Positions 1 through 9,606 of a stretch of DNA of 64,000 bases are shown piece by piece (position 1 is the first letter of the stretch; each line of letters starts with the position of its first letter). The notes under the pieces are model-generated. The model searched no databases. It had not been told where the DNA came from and saw only the letters and a program-made list of their open reading frames with translations. Source of the stretch: Deltaproteobacteria bacterium. Lineage in GTDB: Bacteria; Desulfobacterota; Desulfuromonadia; Geobacterales; Pseudopelobacteraceae. The stretch covers positions 1 through 64,000 of the forward strand of contig JAJXWO010000004.1 in the NCBI GenBank assembly GCA_021781535.1, read 5' to 3'. A program made the position numbers and the translations under genes.

Positions 1-1102
1 GAAAATTGCCGATTCCGGCACCGGTACGATTGCGACAAGCGGCGGACGGACATACACCCTGACGGGCGCCAATACCGGCACCGTCGCCACGCTGCTGCCG
101 GGCGGCTACACCGGCATCGGCACCCTGGCCGATTCGGGTGCAGGCGTCTTCCGCTTTGCTGCAGGCGGAGCCGTGACCGGCACCATCTCTGCGACAAACG
201 GCACGCTGGATTATTCGGCTGGGATTACAGGGCCGGTGGCGGTTGATCTGACCGCACAGACCGGCACCGGCATCGGCGGCACCTGGAACGGCATCACCAC
301 GGTGACAGGAAGCGGTGCTGCGGACACCATGGGCGGCACCAATGCGACCTACAACCTCACCGCTGCCAATGCGGGCAATAACGGCGGGGTCTCCTGGAGT
401 TCGTTTGAGAAAATTGCCGATTCCGGCACCGGTACGATTGCGACAAGCGGCGGACGGACATACACCCTGACGGGCGCCAATACCGGCACCGTCGCCACGC
501 TGCTGCCGGGCGGCTACACCGGCATCGGCACCCTGACCGATTCGGGTGCAGGCCTCTTCCGCTTTGCGGCGGGCGGAGCCGTGACCGGAACCATTTCTGC
601 GGCAAACGGCACGCTCGATTATTCCGCCGGGATCACCGGACCGGTGGCGGTTGATCTGACCGCACAGACCGGCACCGGCATCGGCGGCACCTGGAACGGC
701 ATCACCACGGTGTCAGGAAGCGGTTCTGCGGATACCATGGGCGGCACCAATGCGACCTACAGCCTGACGGCGGCCAATGCCGGCAGCAGCAACGGGGTCT
801 CCTGGACCTCGTTTGAAAACCTGCATGATACTGCAGCGGGTACCTTCAGGCTTGGCGCAACCGGAGCCGTGGCCGGCGACATTGTTGCGGCAAACGGCAC
901 GCTGGATTATTCGGCCGGGATTACGGGGCCGGTGACTGTTGATCTGACCGCACAGACCGGCACCGGCATCGGCGGCACCTGGCACGGGATCACCACGGTG
1001 ACAGGCAGCGGCGGCAGCTCCGACTCCCTCACCGGAAGCAACCAGACGTACAACCTGACCGGCGTCGACGCGGGGAATAACGGCAGCGTGCGTTGGACTT
1101 CG
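1..1102 (+). repeat. Tandem in-frame coding repeats (408, 408 and 291 bp)
   Basis: Bases 1-408 and 409-816 are near-identical copies with a 408-bp (136-residue) period. The recurring FE motif falls at 404 and 812. A third, shorter copy of 291 bp follows and the next FE motif is at 1103; this copy lacks the part that encodes TYTLTGANTGTVATLL. Nucleotide identity between the first two copies is high over most of their length, so they are recent duplications. The array probably continues left of the window. Confidence 0.9.
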
Positions 1103-2434
1103 TTCGAAAATATCGCCGGCACTGGAAGCAATTCATACAGCGGGGCCGTCGGGTCTACTCTCTCCGGCGCGATCAGCAACACCGCCGATGCCGTAACTTT
1201 GCAGTGGGTTATACAGATAGGGGTTGTGCAGAGCTATTTAGGTCCGGTAAAGCTTGCAGCTGCGACAACCCTAACCTCAACCGGTTCCGGCGCCATTACC
1301 TTTGCCCATACTGTGGATAGTGATACCACTCCCCGTGACCTGACGGTTGGCACCTCCGGCGTAACGACATTCGATGGAGCCGTCGGAGCTACACCACTGA
1401 ACAGTCTCACCGTAAAACCCGGAGGCACGACCTATATCAACGGAGGTTCGGTCTCTACGAGCGGCGCAGCCGGGCAAACGTACAACAATGCTGTTGTCCT
1501 TGGCGGAGGCACCATACTAAACGCCGGTCCCGGCGCAATTACCGAGGGGGATAGTGGCTCGCTGACCACAACTGGACTTCTGACTACGCGGTCAGGCAGC
1601 GGTCAAGACCTCGTCGGCAACGGAGCCAACTCGGTTGCCGCTTTCAATGCCACCAACACCAGCAGTGGCGATATCACCCTGACAAACAGATCGCCACTGT
1701 TGACCATTACCGGCATTAAGCAGAGCGGCGGCGGATTGAGCATCACAAACAGCGGAGCGATTACCAGCTCCGGTCCCCTGACGGTTAGCGGAGCGACCAC
1801 TATCACCGCTGCAAGCCAGTCGGTTACCCTGACCGATGCCGCTAATGATTTCAGCGGTCCCGTCACCGTAGCAGCCGCAGCAACCGATATAAACGACCGG
1901 AACGATCTGACCGTCGTTCTCAATACGACCGGCCCGACAACCCTGACAGCCGGTGCGGATATGACTCTGTCCGGGACCAGTACAGATTCGGTCTCGGCAA
2001 CAGCCGTTGACAATGTTACTTTATCCAACCCGGCTGCATCGATATTGCATATAACCGGCGCAACCATTGATGGGGCCATGGACAATTCCACTCCGCTTGA
2101 CCTGACGACAACGAGCCGCCAGACCCCCATTAACGTCAGTCTGACCGGAAGTATCCCGTTCCTCACGTACGCAGGTGATATCAAAACGAACATCCAGAGT
2201 TTAGGCACGTATAACGGCGCCGTTATTATGGGTACTGAACTGGATCATTACAAAGCGACGATAGATGTGAAAGCAGCGACAACAGCTTTGATTGTCGCCA
2301 CTGAAAGGATGGGAGTTTTGGGAATGCTGGTGCGTTTCGATGAATACTTTACCGCCACGCCAATGGAGTCGATCATCGATGATACGGGGGCGTTTAATCC
2401 GCCTGAGGCGGAACCGACGTTAATTGACCGCTAA
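1..2434 (+). CDS. Large repetitive secreted adhesin, 5'-truncated by window edge
   Basis: The reading frame is open from base 2, so the start lies upstream of the window. At least 810 residues are visible, rich in Gly, Thr, Ser, Ala and Asn with almost no Lys and no Cys. The N-terminal third consists of near-identical modules beginning FEK/FEN and containing the strings LDYSAGITGPV and TGTGIGGTW. The rest is irregular beta-rich sequence typical of filamentous-haemagglutinin-like beta-helices. No beta-barrel is visible at the C terminus, which ends in a short acidic, Pro-containing tail. That fits a two-partner-secretion or type I substrate better than an autotransporter, but the exporter is not in the window. 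The family call is by composition; a specific ligand cannot be inferred. Confidence 0.7.
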   Translation, partial: KIADSGTGTIATSGGRTYTLTGANTGTVATLLPGGYTGIGTLADSGAGVFRFAAGGAVTGTISATNGTLDYSAGITGPVAVDLTAQTGTGIGGTWNGITTVTGSGAADTMGGTNATYNLTAANAGNNGGVSWSSFEKIADSGTGTIATSGGRTYTLTGANTGTVATLLPGGYTGIGTLTDSGAGLFRFAAGGAVTGTISAANGTLDYSAGITGPVAVDLTAQTGTGIGGTWNGITTVSGSGSADTMGGTNATYSLTAANAGSSNGVSWTSFENLHDTAAGTFRLGATGAVAGDIVAANGTLDYSAGITGPVTVDLTAQTGTGIGGTWHGITTVTGSGGSSDSLTGSNQTYNLTGVDAGNNGSVRWTSFENIAGTGSNSYSGAVGSTLSGAISNTADAVTLQWVIQIGVVQSYLGPVKLAAATTLTSTGSGAITFAHTVDSDTTPRDLTVGTSGVTTFDGAVGATPLNSLTVKPGGTTYINGGSVSTSGAAGQTYNNAVVLGGGTILNAGPGAITEGDSGSLTTTGLLTTRSGSGQDLVGNGANSVAAFNATNTSSGDITLTNRSPLLTITGIKQSGGGLSITNSGAITSSGPLTVSGATTITAASQSVTLTDAANDFSGPVTVAAAATDINDRNDLTVVLNTTGPTTLTAGADMTLSGTSTDSVSATAVDNVTLSNPAASILHITGATIDGAMDNSTPLDLTTTSRQTPINVSLTGSIPFLTYAGDIKTNIQSLGTYNGAVIMGTELDHYKATIDVKAATTALIVATERMGVLGMLVRFDEYFTATPMESIIDDTGAFNPPEAEPTLIDR

Positions 2435-2440
2435 TTGAAA

Positions 2441-2464
2441 CAGCGCGCCGGAACCGGTGCGCTG
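2441..2464. terminator. GC-rich hairpin between convergent genes
   Basis: An inverted repeat CAGCGC...GCGCTG with an inner CCGG/CCGG pair lies just after the adhesin stop and before the convergent ispF stop. No clear T-run follows on either strand, so it is a weak intrinsic terminator candidate only. Confidence 0.45.
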
Positions 2465-2475
2465 TCGTGAATGGA

Positions 2476-2952
2476 TTACCCTTTTGCCACCATAAGTACC
2501 ACCGCATGGGCGGAGATGCCTTCACCCGACCCGGTGAAGCCAAGTCCTTCCTCGGTGGTCGCCTTAACATTTACCTGCCCGGCAGAGGCATGCACCACCC
2601 GGGCAATATTTTCCCGCATGGCCTGAATGTGGGGAGCCATCTTGGGCATCTGGGCGATTATGGTGGCGTCCAGATTACCCAGTTTATACCCGCGTTCATC
2701 GGCGAGGCGCACGACATGGGCCAGCAGCTTCAGGCTGTCGGCCCCTTTGTAGGCGGGATCGCTATCGGGAAAGTGCCTGCCGATATCCCCTTCTCCGATC
2801 GCCCCGAGAATACCGTCGGCAATGGCATGCAGCAGCACGTCGGCGTCGGAATGCCCGAGCAGCCCTTTTTCCCACGGGATGTCCACCCCTCCCATGATCA
2901 GCTTTCTTCCCTCAACCAGACGGTGGACGTCGTAGCCGTGCCCTATGCGCAT
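2476..2952 (-). CDS. ispF: 2-C-methyl-D-erythritol 2,4-cyclodiphosphate synthase
   Basis: IspF makes 2-C-methyl-D-erythritol 2,4-cyclodiphosphate with release of CMP in the non-mevalonate isoprenoid pathway. The 158-residue protein has the usual family length. The zinc ligands are visible as D8 and H10 (GYDVHR) and H42, and the family strings [12 protein letters not shown] and [10 protein letters not shown] are intact. It starts 12 bases after the gpsA stop, so it is probably co-transcribed with it. The usual partner ispD is not adjacent here. Confidence 0.97.
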   Translation of the reverse strand: MRIGHGYDVHRLVEGRKLIMGGVDIPWEKGLLGHSDADVLLHAIADGILGAIGEGDIGRHFPDSDPAYKGADSLKLLAHVVRLADERGYKLGNLDATIIAQMPKMAPHIQAMRENIARVVHASAGQVNVKATTEEGLGFTGSGEGISAHAVVLMVAKG

Positions 2953-2964
2953 AATCAGTTCCTT

Positions 2965-4002
2965 TTACCCTTCCGCTTTCAGATCCCGCGCCATCAGCTC
3001 TATTACCGCTTCGCGGGCCGGCTTGTCCTCGTGGAGAATCTGGTAGGTGTTCTCCACGATCGGCATATCCACGCCCAGACGGAGGGCCAACTGATAGACC
3101 GATTCGGCACTCTTTACCCCTTCAGCCACCATGCGCATTTCGGCGAGAATATCTGCCAGCTTCATCCCCTGGCCCAGCTTGAACCCGACCGTACGGTTGC
3201 GGGAAAGGTCTCCGGTGCAGGTCAGCACCAGATCGCCCATGCCGGCCAAACCGGCAAAGGTGGCGGCCTGTGCCCCCATCGCCTGCCCGAGGCGGTTCAT
3301 CTCGGCCAGACCGCGGGTAATCAGGGCCGCCCGGGCATTGTGTCCGAACCCGAGGCCATCGCAGATCCCGGCGGCAATGGCGATGACATTTTTAACCGCC
3401 CCCCCCAGTTCAACACCAATGACATCACTGTTGGTGTAAACCCGGAGACAGGGGCAGCTGAAGGCCGCCTGAATGCGTTGGGCGGCAGTGAGGTCGCGGG
3501 ATGCAGCCACGATAAGCGAGGGGAGTTCCTGAGCGACTTCACGGGCAAAGGTCGGGCCGGAGAGCGCCACATACCGGGCCAGAGCCGCATCACCGAGCAG
3601 TTCTCCGCACGTCTGGGACACCGTCTGCAGTGTTTCGAGCTCGATCCCTTTGGAAGCATTGGCAATAATCGCCTGCGGTGAGATGTGCGGGGCGAGCTGT
3701 TTCAATACGCCACGCATTACCTGTACCGGCGTTACCAGCAGTACTATGCTCCGCCCGGTCACCGCTTCTTCCAGGTTTCCGCTGCAGGCGAGAGCAGGCG
3801 GCAGGGCGATGCCGGGAAGATACGCCGAGTTGGTGTGGCGGGAATTAATCTCCGTCACCAGTTCCGGTTCATAGGCCCACAGCACCGTGTCGTTACCGTT
3901 GGCCGCCAGACGTCCCGCCAAGGCGGTCCCCCAGCTGCCGCCGCCGATAACGGCAACCCGCTCACTACCAGTCGCCGTATCAGTCGTCAAATTCATCGTC
4001 AT
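2965..4002 (-). CDS. gpsA: Glycerol-3-phosphate dehydrogenase [NAD(P)+]
   Basis: GpsA reduces dihydroxyacetone phosphate to sn-glycerol 3-phosphate, the backbone for phospholipids. The N-terminal dinucleotide motif VIGGGSWGTALA and the catalytic-domain strings LSGPTFAREVA and GGAVKNVIAIAAG are intact. An open frame extends further upstream, but I place the start at 4002: a strong GGAGGAAGGG ribosome site lies 4 bases before that ATG. This gives 345 residues, normal for the family, and a 23-base overlap with the end of the upstream helical-repeat gene, which implies translational coupling. Confidence 0.96.
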   Translation of the reverse strand: MTMNLTTDTATGSERVAVIGGGSWGTALAGRLAANGNDTVLWAYEPELVTEINSRHTNSAYLPGIALPPALACSGNLEEAVTGRSIVLLVTPVQVMRGVLKQLAPHISPQAIIANASKGIELETLQTVSQTCGELLGDAALARYVALSGPTFAREVAQELPSLIVAASRDLTAAQRIQAAFSCPCLRVYTNSDVIGVELGGAVKNVIAIAAGICDGLGFGHNARAALITRGLAEMNRLGQAMGAQAATFAGLAGMGDLVLTCTGDLSRNRTVGFKLGQGMKLADILAEMRMVAEGVKSAESVYQLALRLGVDMPIVENTYQILHEDKPAREAVIELMARDLKAEG

Positions 4003-5569
4003 CAAACCCTTCCTCCAGGCGCGGATCATACCCCTCAGCCAGTGTTTGCCGGGCTGCATCCACGCTGTCCAGCAGCAGGCGACGGATGAACGGGTGGCGG
4101 CAATCGGGCAAAAAACCGCCGACGAGACTCAGCGCGGTCGCCAGCGTTCGTTGCACCGAGCTTTCATCAGCTTCAATCTGTTGCAGATAATCAGCGGTCA
4201 GCAGCAGTCGCTTGATGATCTCGGCACGCCGCGGCACAATCAGTTCTTCACAGCAGCGAGAAATCTCTCCCTCCAGAGCCTCCGGAGACATGGTATCCGT
4301 CCCGCCATCGGTTTCCAGGGTTTTAAAACGGTCAGCCGCGTCGTAGAGCGCTGCTTCGGTAAGCACCCATCCCTCAAGGCCCGGCTGGTCGAGCAGTTCG
4401 TTGCTGGTGGCAACATAGCCCGGAATCTTTTCCACGATATCTTCCAGATGTTTGAGCTTGAACCGCGGAATGTACGCTTCCGGCTTGAGTGCATCAGGAC
4501 GGAAGAGGCGCATGTCCACATAGAAGTCGGGGGGGAGGTAAAAGCCTCCCTCGCGGCTGAGGTAGAGGGCATCGCGGAGCGAAGCCAGGGCATAATCGTC
4601 TTCAACCGGAGTCAGCATCTCACCGCCGGCCACATCTTTCAAAATATGGCCGTACTCCTTTTCATCTTTCATGCGATAGCTGATGGCGTTCAATATGCCA
4701 TCAGTCTCACCGGTCAGGATCAGCATGGCGGCAAACGCCGTATCATCAAGCCGCCATGAAAACCAGAGCGTGCGGGAACCATAGAAATCGACCGGACCGG
4801 CATAGACTTCATGAAAGGGGAGCGGCTGCTGGAAGGAATGCGGCAACGCGGCAACATCACGGATTCCGGTGAATGCAAGCCGGCGGATACTGCGCTGGGC
4901 CAAGGCCGCCAATTCCCCCTCAAAGCGCGCTTCGGCTCGCATGAGAACGTCAAGGGCATAGCCGCTCCTCGTGCGCCCGAGGGCACATATCGCTCCGCGC
5001 ACGATCTCGTCTTTTTCGAAGGAGAGCAAAATCTCCAGGAGGGCCACCGCTTCTGCGGAGGCATTTTCGGCAAGCCGCTGCATCATCCGCTCGCGAAACT
5101 CATCAGCCATGTCAAGAAAACTGTCAACGAACCGTACCAGACCGCGCTCGCCATCGCAGAGGCAGTCGTCTGCGAAGCCTTCCAGTGTCGGGGAGCCATA
5201 GCCGGTCATGGCCGCAAAGGGGGGGGCCGTCACATCGATACCGCTGTCGTGGAGTACATCCAGCAGCGCCAGCTTGCCGTCTTCCTCCAGGTCCTTGCGC
5301 TGCAGGGTAATCTGGATCAGCTGATCCATCCAGGCCGAGGCGTCAAAAAAGTCGAGCATACAGGTATAGCGGTAGAGTGCGGTACCGTTCTGTTCACGCC
5401 AGAGTTTGCGCACGAGCGGTGAAAGCGCGCGTTTGCCCGACTTCTGCAGTCTCCGGCCAATGCGCTCCATCTGTTCGCCGGTCAGGTCATCCCGCTTGAG
5501 AAAGTCCAGCAGCCGGTTGATGCGGCGCCGTTCACGCAGGGTTTTGTCAAGTTTCATCACCATCGTCAT
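3980..5569 (-). CDS. Conserved helical-repeat (HEAT-like) protein of unknown function
   Basis: This is a 529-residue soluble acidic protein without a signal peptide or membrane segment. The N-terminal half is strongly helical with Leu/Ala-spaced repeats (about residues 10-230; for example LLEILLSFEKDE and AICALGRTRSGYALDVL), reminiscent of HEAT repeats. The middle has a beta-like stretch around FYGSRTLWFSWRLDD, and the C terminus is very acidic (EEGFDDDEFDD). I do not recognise a catalytic motif. The gene overlaps gpsA by 23 bases, so its product is made together with GpsA and IspF. A scaffold role is possible but unsupported. Confidence 0.6.
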   Translation of the reverse strand: MTMVMKLDKTLRERRRINRLLDFLKRDDLTGEQMERIGRRLQKSGKRALSPLVRKLWREQNGTALYRYTCMLDFFDASAWMDQLIQITLQRKDLEEDGKLALLDVLHDSGIDVTAPPFAAMTGYGSPTLEGFADDCLCDGERGLVRFVDSFLDMADEFRERMMQRLAENASAEAVALLEILLSFEKDEIVRGAICALGRTRSGYALDVLMRAEARFEGELAALAQRSIRRLAFTGIRDVAALPHSFQQPLPFHEVYAGPVDFYGSRTLWFSWRLDDTAFAAMLILTGETDGILNAISYRMKDEKEYGHILKDVAGGEMLTPVEDDYALASLRDALYLSREGGFYLPPDFYVDMRLFRPDALKPEAYIPRFKLKHLEDIVEKIPGYVATSNELLDQPGLEGWVLTEAALYDAADRFKTLETDGGTDTMSPEALEGEISRCCEELIVPRRAEIIKRLLLTADYLQQIEADESSVQRTLATALSLVGGFLPDCRHPFIRRLLLDSVDAARQTLAEGYDPRLEEGFDDDEFDD

Positions 5570-5688
5570 GTTGTTTTATTGCCTCAAAAGCTTCTTGAAT
5601 TAGGGGCTCAGTTTATCACACGAACCGGATGAAGGCAATGGCAGGAACAGGCGAATATGCCGAACCGTTCCTGACAAATGAACAAAAA

Positions 5689-8244
5689 CTATTCCGCCTG
5701 CTCGCCTGTTGGAGCGCGGCGCCGGATGAGCAGAACCATCACTGCCGGCAACGTCACCAGCGCAAACAGGGCCGTAAACCCTACCCCGAAATTGGTGGCC
5801 CAGCCGATCGAGGCCAGTGCGGGATAATCGGCTAACGCCAGGGAACCGAAACCGGCAATGGTGGTAAGCGCCGAGAGCAGGACTGCCCGCCCGGTCTGGA
5901 TGAAGCGGGATTCTCTGTCATAAGGATCCCGGGTTTCCACGCGGTGACGGACGTGCATGCCATAATCGCTTCCCATCCCGATAATCGTCACCAGCACCAT
6001 GGCATTCATGAAATTGAGCCCCATCCCGGAGAGCGCCATGGTCCCCAACATTGCCAGCGAGCCGGCAATGACCGGGAACATGGAGTAAAAGATCCCGTCG
6101 GGCGACTTAAAATGGGCCAAGAGCAGAAACAGCACCAAAAGACCGCCGATCAGGAAACTCCAGAGAAAACTCTGCTTAACTGAAGCGGCCAATTGTTCGC
6201 TCACCAGATCCACACTGGTAACCCGTGCAGTAGGGTCGATGCCGGCCAGTTCATGCAGAAAGGCGCTCTGGTTAAAACCGGTATTTTTGTAATACAGATA
6301 CAGCAGCGCGTGGTAACCGGACGCATCCTTGACCAGGTGCCGGTCCGCCACTCCCCGCAGCGGCGAGGCCTTCAGCCGGGCGAGAGCTTCCTCCTCGGGC
6401 ACCGGTTTCATGGCGCTGCCGGCAGAGAGCGCAGCTATGAACGGCTGAAACGGCTGTGGTTCAAACCCCTGCCGATCGAGCGCGGTGGTCAGGCCTGCTG
6501 CGGTCAAACCGTCCCGTTTTCTGGCGGATATGGCGTGGATGATCTCATCCTGCCGGACCCGGTTATTCACTATTTGCCCCAGCGATGACCAACTGCTGAT
6601 GCTGCCCGTGCTCATCAACTTTTGCGCCAGGCCGTCAACCCGTGCCGCGCGGTGCAGCACTTCTCCCAGTTTCTTCCCTTCCACCGCCACCAGCAGCTGT
6701 TTCGGCGCCAGGCTCAGGTGACGCTCAATCTTCTCCTGGGCCAGAAACGCCTCGGAGTGCCGTGGCTGCAGGTTTTTAAGATTGCCGTCGAAAAAGGTTT
6801 GAGTGGACGCTGCCGCCATGAAGATAATCGTCACAACGGAGACCGTCACGATGGCACGGGGAAATCGCGCGGCCAGACGCCAGACGCGGCGCAGGCCAAG
6901 CTCCGGTATCGGCCGGTATGTGGCGGGAAAGCGGCGTTCCATGTAGACCAGCAACGGAGGAAGAAAAAAAAGGGTCGTATAGAGCGAAAAAACCACCCCC
7001 AGCCCGACCAGCAGGCCCAGTTCAGAAAGGGCCCGTACGTCAGAAATCATCAGGGCAAAAAACGGTACCGCCGTTGTGGTGGCTGCGGTAAAGAGCCTGT
7101 GGCCGGTGTCGACAACCGACAGGTGCAGCGCCTCGTCAGCCCCTGTGCCGGCCGCTCGTTCACTGTGAAAACGGTCGTAGAGATGGATCGAGTAGTCGGT
7201 CCCGAGGCCGATGATCAGCGCCATAAAGGCAAAGGAAATGATGTGGATCGAGGGGAGCAGCAGCCCGGCGACTCCGAGCGCCAGCGCCACGCCGGCAGCA
7301 ATGATCAGCGGCAGCAGCAGCGTGGGAAGGATGCGGCGGTAGACCACATAAAAGATCGCCAGAACTACCGCCAGCGAAGAGAGGATGCAGGCGAGGATAT
7401 TGGACTTCATCACCGCTTCATCCAGCACCGCGCTGATATGGGCGCCGGCGCAGGAAATGGCGACCGTTGACCCCTGGCGCGCCGTGTTGATGCTCGCCAC
7501 CAGGGCGCGGGCAAAGGCCATGTCCTGCACCGGCCGGGCCGGTTCGGCGATCATGATCAGCACCTTGCCGTCCCGCGAAATGAAGTAGGGTGAGGCCGGA
7601 TCCAGATCGAGCGCCTGGCTTGCAGCTTTCAGCCGCGGAAGAATCAGGTCACGCAGGTAGAGCGGGTCAGCACTGGCCAACCCGGTCATGGCACCGCCGA
7701 ACTGACCGGCCAAGTCAGCCTGGAGGCGGCGCAGGGAGGCATCCATTGAGCCGGGGGTAAAATGCTGCAGTAAAGCGGGAACATCTTCAGGACCGATAAA
7801 GAGCTGCGGGCGGGCCACGGCATAGGCGATGAAATCAGTAAAAGCGGCAGCCTCATTCTCGTCGAAAACCCTCCAGGTAATGCGCCGGAAGGCCGGCTTC
7901 CCGTCAACCTGCGCCGTACGGAGGCGTTCGGCAAAACGCGCCGCCTCGCGGGGAAGTTCTTCCTTCTTCCCCTCCAACAAAAAATAGGCTTCGTTGGCGC
8001 TGCCGCTCCACTGCAACGAGTCGAGCAGAAGCCGTAACGCCGGTTGACGTGCCGGGAAGAGCTGAAAGATATCGGAGTCAAAGCGGGTGGTTGAGATCAC
8101 CGCTGCCGAGAGCAGCAGCGCGATAAAAAAGGCGCCTACTACGGCCCGGGGTTTGGTGGTGGTCGTCCGATAAATCCATTCCAGGTGGCGGCGGGTGAGA
8201 GAATTTACCAGGGAGGTCAGTCTGGAAAAAATTTTCAAGAACAT
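5689..8244 (-). CDS. MMPL/RND-family exporter
   Basis: An 851-residue inner-membrane transporter with duplicated architecture. One hydrophobic segment near residues 35-55 is followed by a periplasmic loop of about 200 residues, then a cluster of membrane helices carrying GLGTDYSIHLYDRF. A second periplasmic loop is followed by a second cluster carrying GMGSDYGMHV. These Asp-bearing motifs are the proton-relay helices of the MMPL branch. Members export lipids such as hopanoids (HpnN) or aryl-polyene intermediates. It starts 6 bases after the stop of the lipoprotein gene and is the last gene of the long lipid operon, so it most likely moves that operon's product across the inner membrane. Confidence 0.88.
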   Translation of the reverse strand: MFLKIFSRLTSLVNSLTRRHLEWIYRTTTTKPRAVVGAFFIALLLSAAVISTTRFDSDIFQLFPARQPALRLLLDSLQWSGSANEAYFLLEGKKEELPREAARFAERLRTAQVDGKPAFRRITWRVFDENEAAAFTDFIAYAVARPQLFIGPEDVPALLQHFTPGSMDASLRRLQADLAGQFGGAMTGLASADPLYLRDLILPRLKAASQALDLDPASPYFISRDGKVLIMIAEPARPVQDMAFARALVASINTARQGSTVAISCAGAHISAVLDEAVMKSNILACILSSLAVVLAIFYVVYRRILPTLLLPLIIAAGVALALGVAGLLLPSIHIISFAFMALIIGLGTDYSIHLYDRFHSERAAGTGADEALHLSVVDTGHRLFTAATTTAVPFFALMISDVRALSELGLLVGLGVVFSLYTTLFFLPPLLVYMERRFPATYRPIPELGLRRVWRLAARFPRAIVTVSVVTIIFMAAASTQTFFDGNLKNLQPRHSEAFLAQEKIERHLSLAPKQLLVAVEGKKLGEVLHRAARVDGLAQKLMSTGSISSWSSLGQIVNNRVRQDEIIHAISARKRDGLTAAGLTTALDRQGFEPQPFQPFIAALSAGSAMKPVPEEEALARLKASPLRGVADRHLVKDASGYHALLYLYYKNTGFNQSAFLHELAGIDPTARVTSVDLVSEQLAASVKQSFLWSFLIGGLLVLFLLLAHFKSPDGIFYSMFPVIAGSLAMLGTMALSGMGLNFMNAMVLVTIIGMGSDYGMHVRHRVETRDPYDRESRFIQTGRAVLLSALTTIAGFGSLALADYPALASIGWATNFGVGFTALFALVTLPAVMVLLIRRRAPTGEQAE

Positions 8245-8250
8245 CAGGGT

Positions 8251-8949
8251 CTATAATCCCTTGAGGGCAGAAAGCGGCATAACCGTATACCCGTCAAGAT
8301 GCGGCACGAAAACGGCGTCATCAAGAGGCGTGTTGACCTCCGGTCCATCAAGCGTTATCCGGATCCGGTCGTCACGATCATTGCGCAGATCGAGCTGCGC
8401 TGCAACCGGAACTCCGTTGACAACGGCATATTTGCTGTAACGGACAAGATCGCCGCGAACGGATTCCTTGGCTGTGATCAAGCCGTTTTCGTATGTTACC
8501 TTTTCTGAACATCCGAGCGTACCTGTGCGTTCTACCGTTCCGTTCAGCGGCTGTCCGCCGTCGCCCGGGTCGGCATCCATAACCCAGCGCATCAAGCGCC
8601 ATCCCTGCAAGCCCCCCTTCTCGGGCAGTTCATCAAAACGTCCCACATACGCCGTTGATCGTGAGGGATAGATCAGGGTAATGCGGTCTCCAAGGGCAAA
8701 TGCTTCCATCATTGTCGTGCCGAATGGTGAGAGCACCACCAGATGGAGCTCATCAGGGCGGCGAAAGAGCAGGTAGCCGCTTCCCCCCATACTTCCGCTC
8801 TGCGCGGCATGAATCGAGAGGGATACGGCGGACGAGAGCGTGTTCACGACAGCCCCCGGGCGGTAGTCGATGGGCGGAGCAGGAACAGTGGCGCAGGCGG
8901 TGAGCAGCAGCAACGGCAGCAGATGTTTTACTAATCGATACAACGGCAT
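8251..8949 (-). CDS. Outer-membrane lipoprotein, LolB-like
   Basis: A 232-residue protein with a lipoprotein signal peptide: a hydrophobic run after a short basic N terminus, ending in the lipobox LLTAC. The rest is beta-rich (SGYLLFRRPDELHLVVLSPFG) like the LolA/LolB fold. An ATG 18 bases upstream is possible, but I prefer 8949 because GAGGAAAG precedes it by 8 bases. It sits between a LolA-like gene and an MMPL exporter, so a periplasm-to-outer-membrane hand-off of lipid is the natural inference. The fold is assigned by resemblance. Confidence 0.75.
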   Translation of the reverse strand: MPLYRLVKHLLPLLLLTACATVPAPPIDYRPGAVVNTLSSAVSLSIHAAQSGSMGGSGYLLFRRPDELHLVVLSPFGTTMMEAFALGDRITLIYPSRSTAYVGRFDELPEKGGLQGWRLMRWVMDADPGDGGQPLNGTVERTGTLGCSEKVTYENGLITAKESVRGDLVRYSKYAVVNGVPVAAQLDLRNDRDDRIRITLDGPEVNTPLDDAVFVPHLDGYTVMPLSALKGL

Positions 8950-8973
8950 ACTATTTTCTTTCCTCATAATTAC

Positions 8974-9606
8974 CTATTCCAGCCGGAAATCCTTCTCTGT
9001 CAGGCCGACATTGCGACGTACTTTTTTCAGGGTCATGGTGGCCCGGTCGCCGTTTCGTTCATTAATAATGATTTTTCTGATGGTGCCATTTCCCATAAAA
9101 ACAATGGATATATCCTTTACCTGCCCTTTACCCTGCGGGGTGACCGTCAGGGTGTAGACGGAATTGGTCAGGTCGGCCTGCACTGCTACTCCGTCCGGCA
9201 AAGACGTGACCGGCGCTGCCAGTTTGGAAAACCACTGCTTCAGGCCCTGCTCCGGCGGAAGCGCAATTCTGGTGGGAGTCCTGTCTTTGCCTGAAACCTG
9301 TTCGATGATAGTGTCCCGCAGCAGCATGCGCCCGCTGAAGGGCGGGTTTATCTCCATAAAAAACAGATCGGGCTTTTTAAAGCGAAGTGAGCCGCTCATC
9401 ACCATGGTCCGCTTCATCAGGGAGAGCCGTTTTTCCTGGGTGATGTCGGCGGTAAAATCAGCAATGCCGGCAAAACCGTGACGTAACGCCTCCAGTCCTT
9501 CGACAGGAGAAATTGTCCGGGCCAAGCAGGGAGAGGCGGTCAGCAGGAGCACCGCCAGCAACAGAAAAAACACCGTGTGTAACGGTCGTGCCTGATTCAT
9601 ACGCAT
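8974..9606 (-). CDS. LolA-like periplasmic lipid/lipoprotein carrier
   Basis: A 210-residue secreted protein with a clear signal peptide (hydrophobic residues about 11-28, ending near CLARTIS). The mature part has the LolA pattern: GIADFTADITQEKRL, then GSLRFKKPDLFFMEINPP and a C-terminal KKVRRNVGL. The start ATG shares one base with the dehydratase stop (TGATG), indicating coupling. LolA paralogues are typical of aryl-polyene-like clusters, where they are thought to carry the lipid product rather than general lipoproteins. The chromosomal housekeeping lolA would be elsewhere. Confidence 0.82.
   Translation of the reverse strand: MRMNQARPLHTVFFLLLAVLLLTASPCLARTISPVEGLEALRHGFAGIADFTADITQEKRLSLMKRTMVMSGSLRFKKPDLFFMEINPPFSGRMLLRDTIIEQVSGKDRTPTRIALPPEQGLKQWFSKLAAPVTSLPDGVAVQADLTNSVYTLTVTPQGKGQVKDISIVFMGNGTIRKIIINERNGDRATMTLKKVRRNVGLTEKDFRLE

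Noticed and set aside
2467-3681. A 404-codon plus-strand open frame opposite ispF and gpsA
   Set aside because: It is antisense to two certain genes, shows no recognisable motif, and arises from high GC at third positions.
5640-5688. Hairpin CAGGAAC...GTTCCTG after the MMPL gene as a terminator
   Set aside because: The stem is short with a large loop and no T-run follows; too weak to list.
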